Source of the DNA: Hydractinia symbiolongicarpus
Taxonomy: Eukaryota > Cnidaria > Hydrozoa > Anthoathecata > Hydractiniidae
Direction of reading: 5' to 3'
DNA length: 64,000 nucleotides
NCBI RefSeq assembly: GCF_029227915.1
Contig: NC_079888.1
Span: 20,936,001-21,000,000 of the forward strand
Shown: piece after piece, positions 26,186-37,450 of the stretch
How the letters are laid out: every line of letters begins with the position of its first letter
Position numbering within the stretch: position 1 is the stretch's first letter
The notes under the pieces: generated by a model
Seen by the model: the letters and a program-made list of their open reading frames with translations, nothing else
What the model was told of the DNA's origin: nothing
Database searches by the model: none
Program-made: the position numbers and the translations under genes

Positions 26186-29100
26186 GCACTGTGGTAGCGC
26201 TTTATTTAAAAATTAAGATACAAAAAGTCATTTTTTTATTGTGGGACCAATCCTAGCAGTTATCGCGCGCTAAAGAAATAGCGACAGTTTCAAGAATTAA
26301 ATTTCATTGACTTTCTAACGGTGTCAGTCCGTTTGAGTTACAACGGTTGGGTCACATATTCGTACCAACATGTATTTAGCGATATTTTTCTGATATTACT
26401 AGGTTGCATCGCTTTTAAGAATGAAACGATTGACTGTGGGACTTCATTGAGCTAACTTTGGACTGTCACCTTATAAATGTGATAAATAAGACAATTGGAC
26501 TCCAAGAAATAACATTCTTGTTAATTTGACGTGATTGCCAGAACTCAGCGATTACACTGGGCACTGTGGTAGCGCTTCATTTAAAAATTAAGATACAAAA
26601 AGTCATTTTTTTATTGTGGGACCAATCCTAGCCATTACCTCGCCCTGAAGAAATAGCGGCAGTTTCAAAAACTACATTTCATTGACTTTCTAATGGTGTC
26701 AGTCCGTTTGAGTTACAACGGTTGGGTCACATATTCGTACCAACATGTATTTAGCGATATTTTTCTGATATTACTAGGTTGCATCGCTTTTAACTATGAA
26801 ACGATTGACTGTGGGACTTAATTGAGCTAACTTTGGACTGTCACCTGATTAATGTGATAAATGAGACAATTGGACTCCAAGAAATAAAATTCTTGTTAAT
26901 TTGACGTGATTGCCGGAACTCAGCGATTACACTGGGCACTGTGGTAGCGCTTCATTTAAAAATTAAGATACAAAAAGTCATTTTTTTATTGTGGGACCAA
27001 TCCTAGCCATTATCTCGCGCTGAAGAAGTAGCGGCAGTTTCAAAAACTACATTTCATTGACTTTCTAACGGTGTCAGTCCGTTTGAGTTACAACGGTTGG
27101 GTCACATATTCGTACCAACATGTATTTAGCGATATTCTTCTGATATTACAAGGTTGCATCGCTTTTAACAATGAAACGATTGACTGTGGGACTTAATTGA
27201 GCTAACCTTGGACTGTCACCTGATAAATGTGATAAATGAGACAATTGGACTCCAAGAAATAACATTCTTGTTAATTTGACGTGATTGCCGGAACTCAGCG
27301 ATTACACTGGGCACTGTGGTAGCGCTTCATTTAAAAATTAAGATACAAAAAGTCATTTTTTTATTGTGGGAACAATCCTAGCCATTATCTTGTGCTGAGG
27401 AAATAGCGACAGTTTCAAAAACTACATTTCATTGACTTTCTAACGGTGTCGGTCTGTTTGAGTTTCAACGGTTGTGTCACATATTCATACCAACATGTAT
27501 TTAGCGATATTTTTTTGATATTACTAGGTTGCATCGCTTTTAACAATAAAACGTTAACTGTGGGACTTAATTGAACTAACTTTGGACTGTGACCTGATAA
27601 ATGTGATAAATGAGACAATTGGACTCCAAGAAAAAACATTCTTCTTAATTTGACATGATTGCCGAAACTCAGCGATTACACTGGGCTTTGTGGTAGCGCT
27701 TCATTTAAGAATTATAATGAAAAAAGTCATTTTTTTATTGTGGGACCAATCCTAGCCATTATCGCGCGCTGAGGAAATAGCGACAGTTTCTAAAACTACA
27801 TTTCATTGACTTTCTAACGGTGTCGGTCTGTTTGAGTTTCAACGGTTGTGTCACATATTCGTACCAACATGTATTTAGCGATATTTTTTGATATTACTAG
27901 GTTGCATCGCTTTTAACAATGAAACGTTGACTGTGGGACTTAATTGAACTAACTTTGGACTGTGACCTGATAAATGTGATAAATGAGACAATTGGACTCC
28001 AAGAAATAACATTCTTCTTAATTTGACGTGATTGCCGGAACTCAGCGATTACACTGGGCTCTGTGGTAGCGCTTCATTTAAGAATTATAATGAAAAAAGT
28101 CATTTTTTTATTGCGGGACCAATCCTAGCCATTATCTCGGGCAGAAAAAATAGCGGCAGTTTCAAAAACTACATTTCATTGACTTTCTATCGGTTTCAGT
28201 CCGTTTGAGTTACAACGGTTGGGTCACATATTCGTAACAACATGTATTTAGCGATATTTTTCTGATATTTCTAGATTGCATCGCTTTTAACAATGAAACG
28301 ATTGACAGTGGGACTTAATTGAGCTAACTTTGGACTGTCACCTGATAAATGTGATAAAAGAGACAATTGGACTCCAAGAAAAAACATTCTTCTTAATTTG
28401 ACATGATTGCCGAAACTCAGCGATTACACTGGGCTTTGTGGTTGCGCTTCATTTAAGAATTATGATAAAAAAAGTCATTTTTTTATTGTGGGACCAATCC
28501 TAGCCATTATCGCGCGCTGAGGAAATAGCGACAGTTTCAAAAACTACATTTCATTGACTTTCTAACGGTTTCAGTCCGTTTGAGTTACAACGGTTGGGTC
28601 ACATATTCGTACCAACATGTATTTAGCGATATTTTTCTGATATTTCTAGGTTGCATCGCTTTTAACAATGAAACGATTGACTGTGGGAGTTAATTGAGCT
28701 AACTTTGGACTGTCACCTGATAAATGTGATAAATGAGACAATTGGACGCCAAGAAATAACATTCTTGTTAATTTGACGTGATTGCCGGAACTCAGCGATT
28801 ACACTGGGCTCTGTTGTAGCGCTTCAATTAAGAATTAAGATAAAAAAGTCATTTTTTTTTGCGGGAATAATCCTAGCCATTATCTTGCGCTGAAGAAATA
28901 GCGGCAGTTTCAAAAACTACATTTCATTGACTTTCTAACGGTGTCAGTCCGTTTGAGTTACAACGGTTGGGTCACATATTCGTACCAACATGTATTTAGC
29001 GATATTTTTCTGATATTACTAGGTTGCATCGCTTTTAACAATGAAACGATTGACTGTGGGATTTAATTGAGCTAACTTTGGACTGTCACCTGATAAATAT

Positions 29101-30175
29101 GATAAATGAGACAATTGGACTCCAAGAAATAACATTCTTGTTAATTTTACGTGATTTCCGGAACTCAGCGATTACACTGGGCACTGTGGTAGCGCTTTAT
29201 TTAAAAATTAAGATACAAAAAGTCATTTTTTTATTGTGGGACCAATCCTAGCAGTTATCGCGCGCTAAAGAAATAGCGACAGTTTCAAGAATTAAATTTC
29301 ATTGACTTTCTAACGGTGTCAGTCCGTTTGAGTTACAACGGTTGGGTCACATATTCGTACCAACATGTATTTAGCGATATTTTTCTGATATTACTAGGTT
29401 GCATCGCTTTTAAGAATGAAACGATTGACTGTGGGACTTCATTGAGCTAACTTTGGACTGTCACCTTATAAATGTGATAAATAAGACAATTGGACTCCAA
29501 GAAATAACATTCTTGTTAATTTGACGTGATTGCCAGAACTCAGCGATTACACTGGGCACTGTGGTAGCGCTTCATTTAAAAATTAAGATACAAAAAGTCA
29601 TTTTTTTATTGTGGGACCAATCCTAGCCATTACCTCGCCCTGAAGAAATAGCGGCAGTTTCAAAAACTACATTTCATTGACTTTCTAATGGTGTCAGTCC
29701 GTTTGAGTTACAACGGTTGGGTCACATATTCGTACCAACATGTATTTAGCGATATTTTTCTGATATTACTAGGTTGCATCGCTTTTAACTATGAAACGAT
29801 TGACTGTGGGACTTAATTGAGCTAACTTTGGACTGTCACCTGATTAATGTGATAAATGAGACAATTGGACTCCAAGAAATAAAATTCTTGTTAATTTGAC
29901 GTGATTGCCGGAACTCAGCGATTACACTGGGCACTGTGGTAGCGCTTCATTTAAAAATTAAGATACAAAAAGTCATTTTTTTATTGTGGGACCAATCCTA
30001 GCCATTATCTCGCGCTGAAGAAGTAGCGGCAGTTTCAAAAACTACATTTCATTGACTTTCTAACGGTGTCAGTCCGTTTGAGTTACAACGGTTGGGTCAC
30101 ATATTCGTACCAACATGTATTTAGCGATATTCTTCTGATATTACAAGGTTGCATCGTTTTTAACAATGAAACGAT
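24185..30175 (+). repeat. 8-monomer HOR, two copies, period 2995 bp
   Basis: The block at about 24185-27180 is repeated at about 27180-30175, with an offset of 2995 bp. Shared rare variants are GAATTATAATGAAAAAAG, TTTCTAGATTGCATCG, CAAGAATTAAATTTC, TTTTAAGAATGAAACG, GCCATTACCTCGCCCTG and ATATTCTTCTGATATTACAA. This unit overlaps the preceding 6-mer HOR by three monomers, so the second amplification used a shifted frame of monomers. Confidence 0.87.
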
Positions 30176-31115
30176 TGACTGTGGGACGTAATTGAGCTAA
30201 CTTTGGACTGTCACCTGATAAATGTGATAAATGAGACAATTGGACTCCAAGAAATAACATTCCTGCTAATTTGACGTGATTGCCGGAACTCAGCGATTAC
30301 ACTGGGCACTGTGGTAGCGCTTCATTTAAAAATTAAGATACAAAAAGTCATTTTTTTATTGTGGGACCAATCCTAGCCATTACCTCGCGCTGAAGAAATA
30401 GCGGCAGTTTCAAAAACTACATTTCATTGACTTTCTAACGGTGTCAGTCCGTTTGAGTTACAACGGTTGGGTCACATATTCGTACCAACATGTATTTAGC
30501 GATATTTTTCTGATATTACTAGGTTGCATCGCTTTTAACTATGAAACGATTGACTGTGGGACTTAATTGAGCTAACTTTGGACTGTCACCTGATTAATGT
30601 GATAAATGAGACAATTGGACTCCAAGAAATAAAATTCTTGTTAATTTGACGTGATTGCCGGAACTCAGCGATTACACTGGGCACTGTGGTAGCGCTTCAT
30701 TTAAAAATTAAGATACAAAAAGTCATTTTTTTATTGTGGGACCAATCCTAGCCATTATCTCGCGCTGAAGAAGTAGCGGCAGTTTCAAAAACTACATTTC
30801 ATTGACTTTCTAACGGTGTCAGTCCGTTTGAGTTACAACGGTTGGGTCACATATTCGTACCAACATGTATTTAGCGATATTCTTCTGATATTACAAGGTT
30901 GCATCGTTTTCAACAATGAAACGATTGACTGTGGGACGTAATTGAGCTAACTTTGGACTGTCACCTGATAAATGTGATAAATGAGACAATTGGACTCCAA
31001 GAAATAACATTCCTGCTAATTTGACGTGATTGCCGGAACTCAGCGATTACACTGGGCACTGTGGTAGCGCTTCATTTAAAAATTAAGATACAAAAAGTCA
31101 TTTTTTTATTGTGGG
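29620..31115 (+). repeat. 2-monomer HOR, two copies, period about 748 bp
   Basis: GCCATTACCTCGC(C/G)CTG falls at about 29.63 and 30.38 kb. GTGGGACGTAATTGAGC with ACATTCCTGCTAATTTG falls at about 30.18 and 30.93 kb. These show a two-monomer tandem duplication at the edge of the previous 8-mer HOR. Confidence 0.82.
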
Positions 31116-31119
31116 ACCA

Positions 31120-32860
31120 ATCCTAGCCATTATCGCGCGCTAAAGAAATAGCGACAGTTTCAAGAACTACATTTCATTGACTTTCTAACGGTGTCAGTCC
31201 GTTTGAGTTACTACGGTTGGGTCACATATTCGTACCAACATGTATTTAGCGATATTTTTCTGATATTACTAGGTTGCATCGCTTTTAACTATGAAACGAT
31301 TGACTGTGGGACTTAATTGAGCTAACTTTGGACTGTCACCTGATAAATGTGATAAAAGAGAGAATTGGACTCCAAGAAAAAACATTCTTCTTAATTTGAC
31401 ATGATTGCCGAAACTCAGCGATTACACTGGCTCTGTGGTAGCGCTTCAATTAAGAATTAAGATAAAAAAGTCATTTTTTTTTGCGGACCAATCCTAGCCA
31501 TTATCTCGCGCTGAAGAAATAGCGGCAGTTTCAAAATCTACATTTCATTGACTTTCTAACAGTGTCAGTCCGTTTGAGTTACAACGGTTGTGTCACATAT
31601 TCGTACCAACATGTATATAGCGATATTTTTCTGATATTACTAGGTTGCATCGCTTTTAACAATGAAACGATTGACTGTGGGACTTAATTGAGCTAACTTT
31701 GGACTGTCACCTGATAAATGTGATAAATGAGACAATTGGACTCCAAGAAATAACATTCTTGTTAATTTGACGTGATTGCCGGAACTCAGCGATTACACTG
31801 GGCACTGTGGTAGCGCTTCATTTAAAAATTAAGATACAAAAAGTCATTTTTTTATTGTGGGACCAATCCTAGCCGTTATCGCGCGCTAAAGAAATAGCGA
31901 CAGTTTCAAGAACTACATTTCATTGACTTTCTAACGGTGTCAGTCCGTTTGAGTTACTACGGTTGGGTCACATATTCGTACCAACATGTATTTAGCGATA
32001 TTTTTCTGATATTACTAGGTTGCATCGCTTTTAACTATGAAACGATTGACTGTGGGACTTAATTGAGCTAACTTTGGACTGTCACCTGATAAATGTGATA
32101 AAAGAGACAATTGGACTCCAAGAAAAAACATTCTTCTTAATTTGGCATGATTGCCGAAACTCAGCGATTACACTGGCTCTGTGGTAGCGCTTCAATTAAG
32201 AATTAAGATAAAAAAGTCATTTTTTTTTTGCGGGACCAATCCTAGCCATTATCTTGCGCTGAAGAAATAGCGGCGGTTTCAAAATCTACATTTCATTGAC
32301 TTTCTAACAGTGTCAGTCCGTTTTAGTTACAACGGTTGTGTCACATATTCGTACCAACATGTATATAGCGATATTTTTCTGATATTACTAGGTTGCATCG
32401 CTTTTAACAATGAAACGATTGACTGTGGGACTTAATTGAGCTAACTTTGGACTGTCACCTGATAAATGTGATAAATGATACAATTGGACTCCAAGAAATA
32501 ACATTCTTGTTAATTTGACGTGATTGCCGGAACTCAGCGATTACACTGGGCACTGTGGTAGCGCTTCATTTAAAAATTAAGATACAAAAAGTCATTTTTT
32601 TATTGTGGGACCAATCCTAGCCGTTATCGCGCGCTAAAGAAATAGCGACAGTTTCAAGAACTACATTTCATTGACTTTCTAACGGTGTCAGTCCGTTTGA
32701 GTTACTACGGTTGGGTCACATATTCGTACCAACATGTATTTAGCGATATTTTTCTGATATTACTAGGTTGCATCGCTTTTAACTATGAAACGATTGACTG
32801 TGGGACTTAATTGAGCTAACTTTGGACTGTCACCTGATAAATGTGATAAATGAGACAATT
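31120..32860 (+). repeat. 2-monomer HOR, about 2.3 copies, period 747-748 bp
   Basis: GAGTTACTACGGTTGGG occurs at about 31.20, 31.95 and 32.70 kb. The short junction CACTGGCTCTGTGG with GCTTCAATTAAG occurs at about 31.42 and 32.17 kb. The third pass diverges at CAATTGTTCTCCAAG (about 32.86 kb). The GTTACTACGG variant is a marker of the array around the retrotransposon. Confidence 0.8.
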
Positions 32861-34429
32861 GTTCTCCAAGAAATAACATTCTTGTTAATTTGGCGTGATT
32901 GTTGGAACTCAGCGATTACACTGGGCACTGTGGTAGCGCTTCATTTAAAAATTAAGATACAAAAAGTCATTTTTTTATTGTGGGACCAATCCTAGCCGTT
33001 ATCGCGCGTTAAAGAAATAGCGACAGTTTCAAGAACTACATTTCATTGACTTTCTAACGGTGTCAGTCCGTTTGAGTTACAACGGTTGTGTCACATATTC
33101 GTACCAACATGTATTTAGCGATATTTTTCTGATGTTACTAGGTTGCATCGCTTTTAATTATGAAACGATTGACTGTGGGACTTAATTGAGCTAACTTTGG
33201 ACTGTCACCTGATAAATGTGATAAATGAGACAATTGGACTCCAAGAAATAACATTCTTGTTAATTTGACGTGATTGCCGGAACTCAGCGATTACACTGGG
33301 CACTGTGGTAGCGCTTCATTTAAAAATTAAGATACAAAAAGTCATTTTTTTATTGTGGGACCAATCCTAGCCGTTATCTCGCGCTGAAGAAGTAGCGGCA
33401 GTTTCAAAAACTACATTTCATTGACTTTCTAACGGTGTCAGTCCGTTTGAGTTACAACGGTTGGGTCACATATTCGTACCAACATGTATTTAGCGATATT
33501 ATTCTGATATTACAATGTTGCATCGCTTTTAACAATGAAACGATTGACTGTGGGACGTAATTGAGCTAACTTTGGACTGTCACCTGATAAATGTGATAAA
33601 TGAGACAATTGGAATCCAAGAAATAACATTCCTGTTAATTTGACGTGATTGCCGGAACTCAGCGATTACACTGAGCACTGTGGTAGCGCTTCATTTAAAA
33701 ATTAAGATACAAAAAGTCATTTTTTTATTGTGGGACCAATCCTAGCCGTTATCGCGCGCTAAAGAAATAGCGACAGTTTCAAGAACTACATTTCATTGAC
33801 TTTCTAACGGTGTCAGTCCGTTTGAGTTACTACGGTTGGGTCACATGTTCGTACCAACATGTATTTAGCGATATTTTTCTGATATTACTAAGTTGCATCG
33901 CTTTTAACTATGAAACGATTGACTGTGGGACTTAATTGAGCTAACTTTGGACTGTGACCTGATAAATGTGATAAATGAGACAATTGTTCTCCAAGAAATA
34001 ACATTCTTGTTAATTTGGCGTGATTGCCGGAACTCAGCGATTACACTGGGCACTGTGGTAGCGCTTCATTTAAAAATTAAGATACAAAAAGTCATTTTTT
34101 TATTGTGGGACCAATCCTAGCCGTTATCGCGCGTTAAAGAAATAGCGACAGTTTCAAGAACTACATTTCATTGACTTTCTAACGGTGTCAGTCCGTTTGA
34201 GTTACAACGGTTGGGTCACATATTCGTACCAACATGTATTTAGCGATATTTTTCTGATATTACTAGGTTGCATCGCTTTTAACTATGAAACGATTGACTG
34301 TGGGACTTAATTGAGCTAACTTTGGACTGTGACCAGATAAATGTAATAAATGAGACAATTGGACTCCAAGAAATAACATTCTTGTTAACTTGACGTGATT
34401 ACCGGAACTCAGCGATTACACTGGGCACT

Positions 34430-34434
34430 GTGGT
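34430..34434. repeat. Target-site duplication GTGGT, 5' side, copy 1
   Basis: GTGGT ends the intact satellite sequence CACTGTGGT just before the first LINE base and is repeated after the tail at 35565-35569. In uninterrupted monomers the same place reads CACTGTGGTAGCGC. The last G of the AAAAG tail may coincide with the first base of the repeat, so the true length is 4-5 bp. Confidence 0.85.
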
Positions 34435-34435
34435 C

Positions 34436-35386
34436 TTATCTGGTGTACCACAAGGTTCTATTTTGGGACCTATCATATTCAATATATTTATAAATGATTT
34501 GTTTCTTTTTATAGAAAAATATAAGCTACATAATTACGCTGATGATAACACAATATCCAACTTCTCAAATTCTATTCCTAATTTGATAAATACTTTAGAA
34601 AACGAAGCTAAAACTGCCCTCTCCTGGTTAAAAGAGAATAAAATGATTGCAAACCCTGAAAAGTTTCACTCGATAATTCTGACAAAGAATAAGGCAGATA
34701 ATTTAGGTCTAAAATTTAATATAGGAAATAAAACTATTGAAAGTGAAAATAACGTGAAATTACTAGGTGTGACTATAGACAATAAATTAAATTTTGACAG
34801 ACACGTTAGTGATTTGTGTCGCAAAGCATCAGCCCAACTAAATGCCTTATTTCGATTTAGAAGTTTCTTATCCTTTCAAGCAAAATATATTTTAGTTCAA
34901 AGTTTTATCTACGCAAATTTCAATTATTGTTCCCTTATATGGCATTTTTCTTCTTCTAAATCTTTATCTAAAGTCGAAATGATACAAAAACGAGCATTAA
35001 GATTTCTGTATAATGATACGGTAAGTACATACGAAAATTTACTTAAAAATTCCAGCAAGAGTCACATGAATGTAAATCGCTTACGGTCATTGTGTATAGA
35101 AATCTTTAAAACTATAAATAACAGCAGCCCTCTTTTTATGAAAGATATATTTTGTTTAAATGATAACGGTAGGACAGTCAGAGAACAAAATACAAATAAT
35201 TTGGTAGTCTCAAGGAAAAGGACCGCGACTTTTGGAACTAATAGCTTATCAGCCCTGGGACCAAAGATTTGGAATAACCTACCATCACATTTGAAACGAT
35301 GTGACAACCTTAAAGTTTTTAAAAGCATGATTAAAATGTGGGACGGATCTAAATGTAACTGTGATGAATGTAAGGTCCCTTTATAG
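34436..35386 (+). pseudogene. C-terminal reverse transcriptase fragment (LINE ORF2), copy 1
   Basis: About 316 codons are open up to TAG at 35384-35386. Numbering from the GTG at 34430, the palm motif SGVPQGS is at residues 4-10, the catalytic YADD box at 36-39 (two of the three metal-binding aspartates), LLGVTIDNKL at 111-120 in the motif D/E-thumb region, and a C-terminal domain with LGPKIWNNLP at 276-285 and a CxCxxC cluster at C309, C311 and C314. The motif A aspartate, fingers and endonuclease that a full ORF2 would carry are missing. The frame opens in the satellite-derived GTGGT with no ATG. An intact frame without a complete enzyme suggests a young insertion rather than a functional gene. 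An ORF on the opposite strand at 35062-35328 is a shadow of this frame. Confidence 0.93.
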
Positions 35387-35539
35387 AACTTTGTTGTTAT
35401 TATTGTTTATATATATAAAAAAAATGATTTTATTTAATTGTAAACATAAAAAAAATTTAGTCGATTTAGATTAGTTTTCTTAATTACTTTTTTTTTGGAA
35501 ACTATTGTAAATATGTGAATAATCGACTTTAAATAAATT
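35387..35539 (+). other. LINE 3' UTR, copy 1
   Basis: This AT-rich non-coding stretch runs between the reverse transcriptase stop codon and the AAAAG tail. It includes a short TA repeat (TATATATATA) near 35409, several A and T runs, and AATAAA at 35532-35537 close to the 3' end. In LINEs this region is normally recognised by the element's own reverse transcriptase; which part does so here cannot be seen. Confidence 0.8.
35532..35537 (+). promoter_or_regulatory. Putative polyadenylation signal AATAAA, copy 1
   Basis: The hexamer AATAAA ends 3 bp before the AAAAG repeats. The position is where a LINE transcript would be expected to end, but AT-rich sequence makes chance occurrence possible. 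Confidence 0.5.
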
Positions 35540-35565
35540 GAAAAGAAAAGAAAAGAAAAGAAAAG
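35540..35565 (+). repeat. (AAAAG)5 3' tail, copy 1
   Basis: Five tandem AAAAG units form the 3' end of the LINE fragment in place of a plain poly(A) tail. The last G is also the first base of the GTGGT target-site duplication. A short tandem-repeat tail is typical of several LINE clades, including CR1-like ones. The second copy has the same number of units. Confidence 0.9.
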
Positions 35566-36319
35566 TGGTAGCGCTTCATTTAAAAATTAAGCTAAAAAAA
35601 GTCATTTTTTTACTGTGGGACCTATCCTAGCCGTTAGCGCGCGTTGAAAAAAAAGCGACAGTTTCAAAAACTACATTTCATTGACTTTCTAACAGTGTCA
35701 GTCCGTTTGAGTTACAACGGTTGAGTCACATATTCGTACCAACATGTATTTAACTATATTTTTCTGATATTACTAGGTTGCATCGCTTTTAACTATGAAA
35801 CCATTGACTGTGGGACTTAATTGAGCTAACTTTGGACTGTCACCTGATAAATGTGATAAAAGAGACAATTGGACTCCAAGAAAAAACATTCTTCTTAATT
35901 TGACATGATTGCCGAAACTCAGCGATTACACTGGGCTCTGTGGTAGCGCTTCATTTAAGAATTATGATAAAAAAAGTCATTTTTTTATTGTGGGACCAAT
36001 CCTAGCCATTATTGCGCGCTGAGGAAATAGCGACAGTTTCAAAAACTACATTTCATTGACTTTCTAACGGTGTCAGTCCGTTTGAGTTACTACGGTTGTG
36101 TCACATATTCGTACCAACATGTATTTAGCGATATTTTTCTGATATTACTAGGTTGCATCGCTTTTAACTATGAAACGATTGACTGTGGGACTTAATTGAG
36201 CTAACTTTGGACTGTGACCAGATAAATGTAATAAATGAGACAATTGGACTCCAAGAAATAACATTCTTGTTAACTTGACGTGATTACCGGAACTCAGCGA
36301 TTACACTGGGCACTGTGGT
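35565..36319 (+). repeat. 374-bp satellite, two monomers between the retrotransposon copies
   Basis: Exactly two satellite monomers (about 750 bp) separate the two retrotransposon fragments. The first carries the AAGCTAAAAAAAGTC and GGGACCTATCC variants, and the second carries GAATTATGATAAAAAAAGTC. The last part of the second monomer has the GTGACCAGATAAATG and GTGATTACCGG variants that also precede the first insertion. These two monomers plus one insert form the duplicated 1885-bp unit. Confidence 0.96.
36315..36319. repeat. Target-site duplication GTGGT, 5' side, copy 2
   Basis: GTGGT before the second insert is matched by GTGGT at 37450-37454 after its tail, exactly 1885 bp from the pair around copy 1. 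It was inherited with the duplication rather than generated by a new insertion. Confidence 0.85.
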
Positions 36320-36320
36320 C

Positions 36321-37271
36321 TTATTTGGTGTACCACAAGGTTCTATTTTGGGACCTATCATATTCAATATATTTATAAATGATTTGTTTCTTTTTATAGA
36401 AAAATATAAGCTACATAATTACGCTGATGATAACACAATATCCAACTTCTCAAATTCTATTCCTAATTTGATAAATACTTTAGAAAACGAAGCTAAAACT
36501 GCCCTCTCCTGGTTAAAAGAGAATAAAATGATTGCAAACCCTGAAAAGTTTCACTCGATAATTCTGACAAAGAATAAGGCAGATAATTTAGGTCTAAAAT
36601 TTAATATAGGAAATAAAACTATTGAAAGTGAAAATAACGTGAAATTACTAGGTGTGACTATAGACAATAAATTAAATTTTGACAGACACGTTAGTGATTT
36701 GTGTCGCAAAGCATCAGCCCAACTAAATGCCTTATTTCGATTTAGAAGTTTCTTATCCTTTCAAGCAAAATATATTTTAGTTCAAAGTTTTATCTACGCA
36801 AATTTCAATTATTGTTCCCTTATATGGCATTTTTCTTCTTCTAAATCTTTATCTAAAGTCGAAATGATACAAAAACGAGCATTAAGATTTCTGTATAATG
36901 ATACGGTAAGTACATACGAAAATTTACTTAAAAATTCCAGCAAGAGTCACATGAATGTAAATCGCTTACGGTCATTGTGTATAGAAATCTTTAAAACTAT
37001 AAATAACAGCAGCCCTCTTTTTATGAAAGATATATTTTGTTTAAATGATAACGGTAGGACAGTCAGAGAACAAAATACAAATAATTTGGTAGTCTCAAGG
37101 AAAAGGACCGCGACTTTTGAAACTAATAGCTTATCAGCCCTGGGACCAAAGATTTGGAATAACCTACCATCACATTTGAAACGATGTGACAACCTTAAAG
37201 TTTTTAAAAGCATGATTAAAATGTGGGACGGATCTAAATGTAACTGTGATGAATGTAAGGTCCCTTTATAG
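36321..37271 (+). pseudogene. C-terminal reverse transcriptase fragment (LINE ORF2), copy 2
   Basis: The open frame and stop codon (TAG at 37269-37271) are the same as in copy 1. Both base differences change the protein: residue 4 is Phe instead of Ser at the start of the GVPQGS motif (codon TCT to TTT, base 36325), and residue 269 is Glu instead of Gly (GGA to GAA, base 37120). The YADD box and C-terminal CxCxxC cluster are unchanged. Which copy holds the ancestral base is unknown without other genomic copies, although SGVPQGS is the form usual in LINE reverse transcriptases. It lacks the N-terminal half of the domain and is not expected to be functional. An ORF on the opposite strand at 36947-37213 is a shadow. 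Confidence 0.92.
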
Positions 37272-37424
37272 AACTTTGTTGTTATTATTGTTTATATATA
37301 TAAAAAAAATGATTTTATTTAATTGTAAACATAAAAAAAATTTAGTCGATTTAGATTAGTTTTCTTAATTACTTTTTTTTTGGAAACTATTGTAAATATG
37401 TGAATAATCGACTTTAAATAAATT
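37272..37424 (+). other. LINE 3' UTR, copy 2
   Basis: This is the same AT-rich 3' non-coding stretch as in copy 1, with AATAAA at 37417-37422. No base differences from copy 1 were seen by eye. Confidence 0.8.
37417..37422 (+). promoter_or_regulatory. Putative polyadenylation signal AATAAA, copy 2
   Basis: The hexamer sits 3 bp before the AAAAG tail, the same place as in copy 1. Function is inferred from position only. Confidence 0.5.
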
Positions 37425-37450
37425 GAAAAGAAAAGAAAAGAAAAGAAAAG
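37425..37450 (+). repeat. (AAAAG)5 3' tail, copy 2
   Basis: The same five AAAAG units as in copy 1 lead directly into satellite sequence (GTGGTAGCGC). Equal unit number in a slippage-prone repeat supports a recent duplication. Confidence 0.9.

Larger units (their letters stand above)
1..34434 (+). repeat. 374-bp satellite array, left segment (about 92 monomers)
   Basis: This is an uninterrupted head-to-tail array of a monomer of about 374 bp. The phase motif GTGGTAGCGCTTCATTTA (or a close variant) falls at 1, 374, 749, 1122 and so on, up to the retrotransposon junction at 34430, an average spacing of about 374.2 bp. Each monomer carries, in order: an A-run/T-run hairpin around GTCA, the segment TGTGGGACCAATCCTAGCC, a GC-rich TATCGCGCGCTGA stretch, an AACGG/CCGTT dyad, the segment CGTACCAACATGTATTTAGC, a GATATT pair, TTGCATCGCTTTTAAC, and TGACGTGATTGCCGGAACTC before the next monomer. 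No fractional monomer or foreign insertion was seen, and length differences come from short indels in A/T runs. No gene lies in this stretch. A centromeric or heterochromatic role is an inference. Confidence 0.97.
34435..35564 (+). mobile_element. 5'-truncated non-LTR (LINE) retrotransposon, copy 1
   Basis: The insert is about 1130 bp. It starts abruptly inside a reverse transcriptase reading frame, and holds the 3' part of that frame, a 3' UTR of about 150 bp with AATAAA, and an (AAAAG)5 tail. It is flanked by GTGGT on both sides (34430-34434 and 35565-35569). 5' truncation with a simple 3' tail and a short target-site duplication is the usual product of target-primed reverse transcription by LINEs. 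The endonuclease domain, any first ORF and the 5' UTR are absent, so the copy cannot move by itself. The C-terminal layout resembles CR1/Jockey-like elements, but the clade is not settled. Confidence 0.93.
36320..37449 (+). mobile_element. 5'-truncated non-LTR (LINE) retrotransposon, copy 2
   Basis: This matches copy 1 over its whole length (about 1130 bp), with the same truncation point, the same satellite junctions, the same GTGGT duplications (36315-36319 and 37450-37454) and the same five-unit tail. Two independent insertions would be very unlikely to share all of these, so this copy arose by duplication of the surrounding satellite segment. Only two base differences from copy 1 were found. 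Confidence 0.93.

Noticed and set aside
1-34434. CRISPR-like array of direct repeats
   Set aside because: The repeat unit is 374 bp with no short repeat alternating with unique spacers. The flanking retrotransposon and the satellite structure are eukaryotic.
35062-35328. 88-codon antisense frame within the LINE copy 1 (and 36947-37213 in copy 2)
   Set aside because: It overlaps the reverse transcriptase frame on the opposite strand and has no domain. It is a shadow of that frame.
36320-37449. Second LINE copy as an independent insertion at a preferred site
   Set aside because: Identical truncation point, tail length and private flanking variants at a 1885-bp spacing are explained by one insertion followed by tandem duplication.
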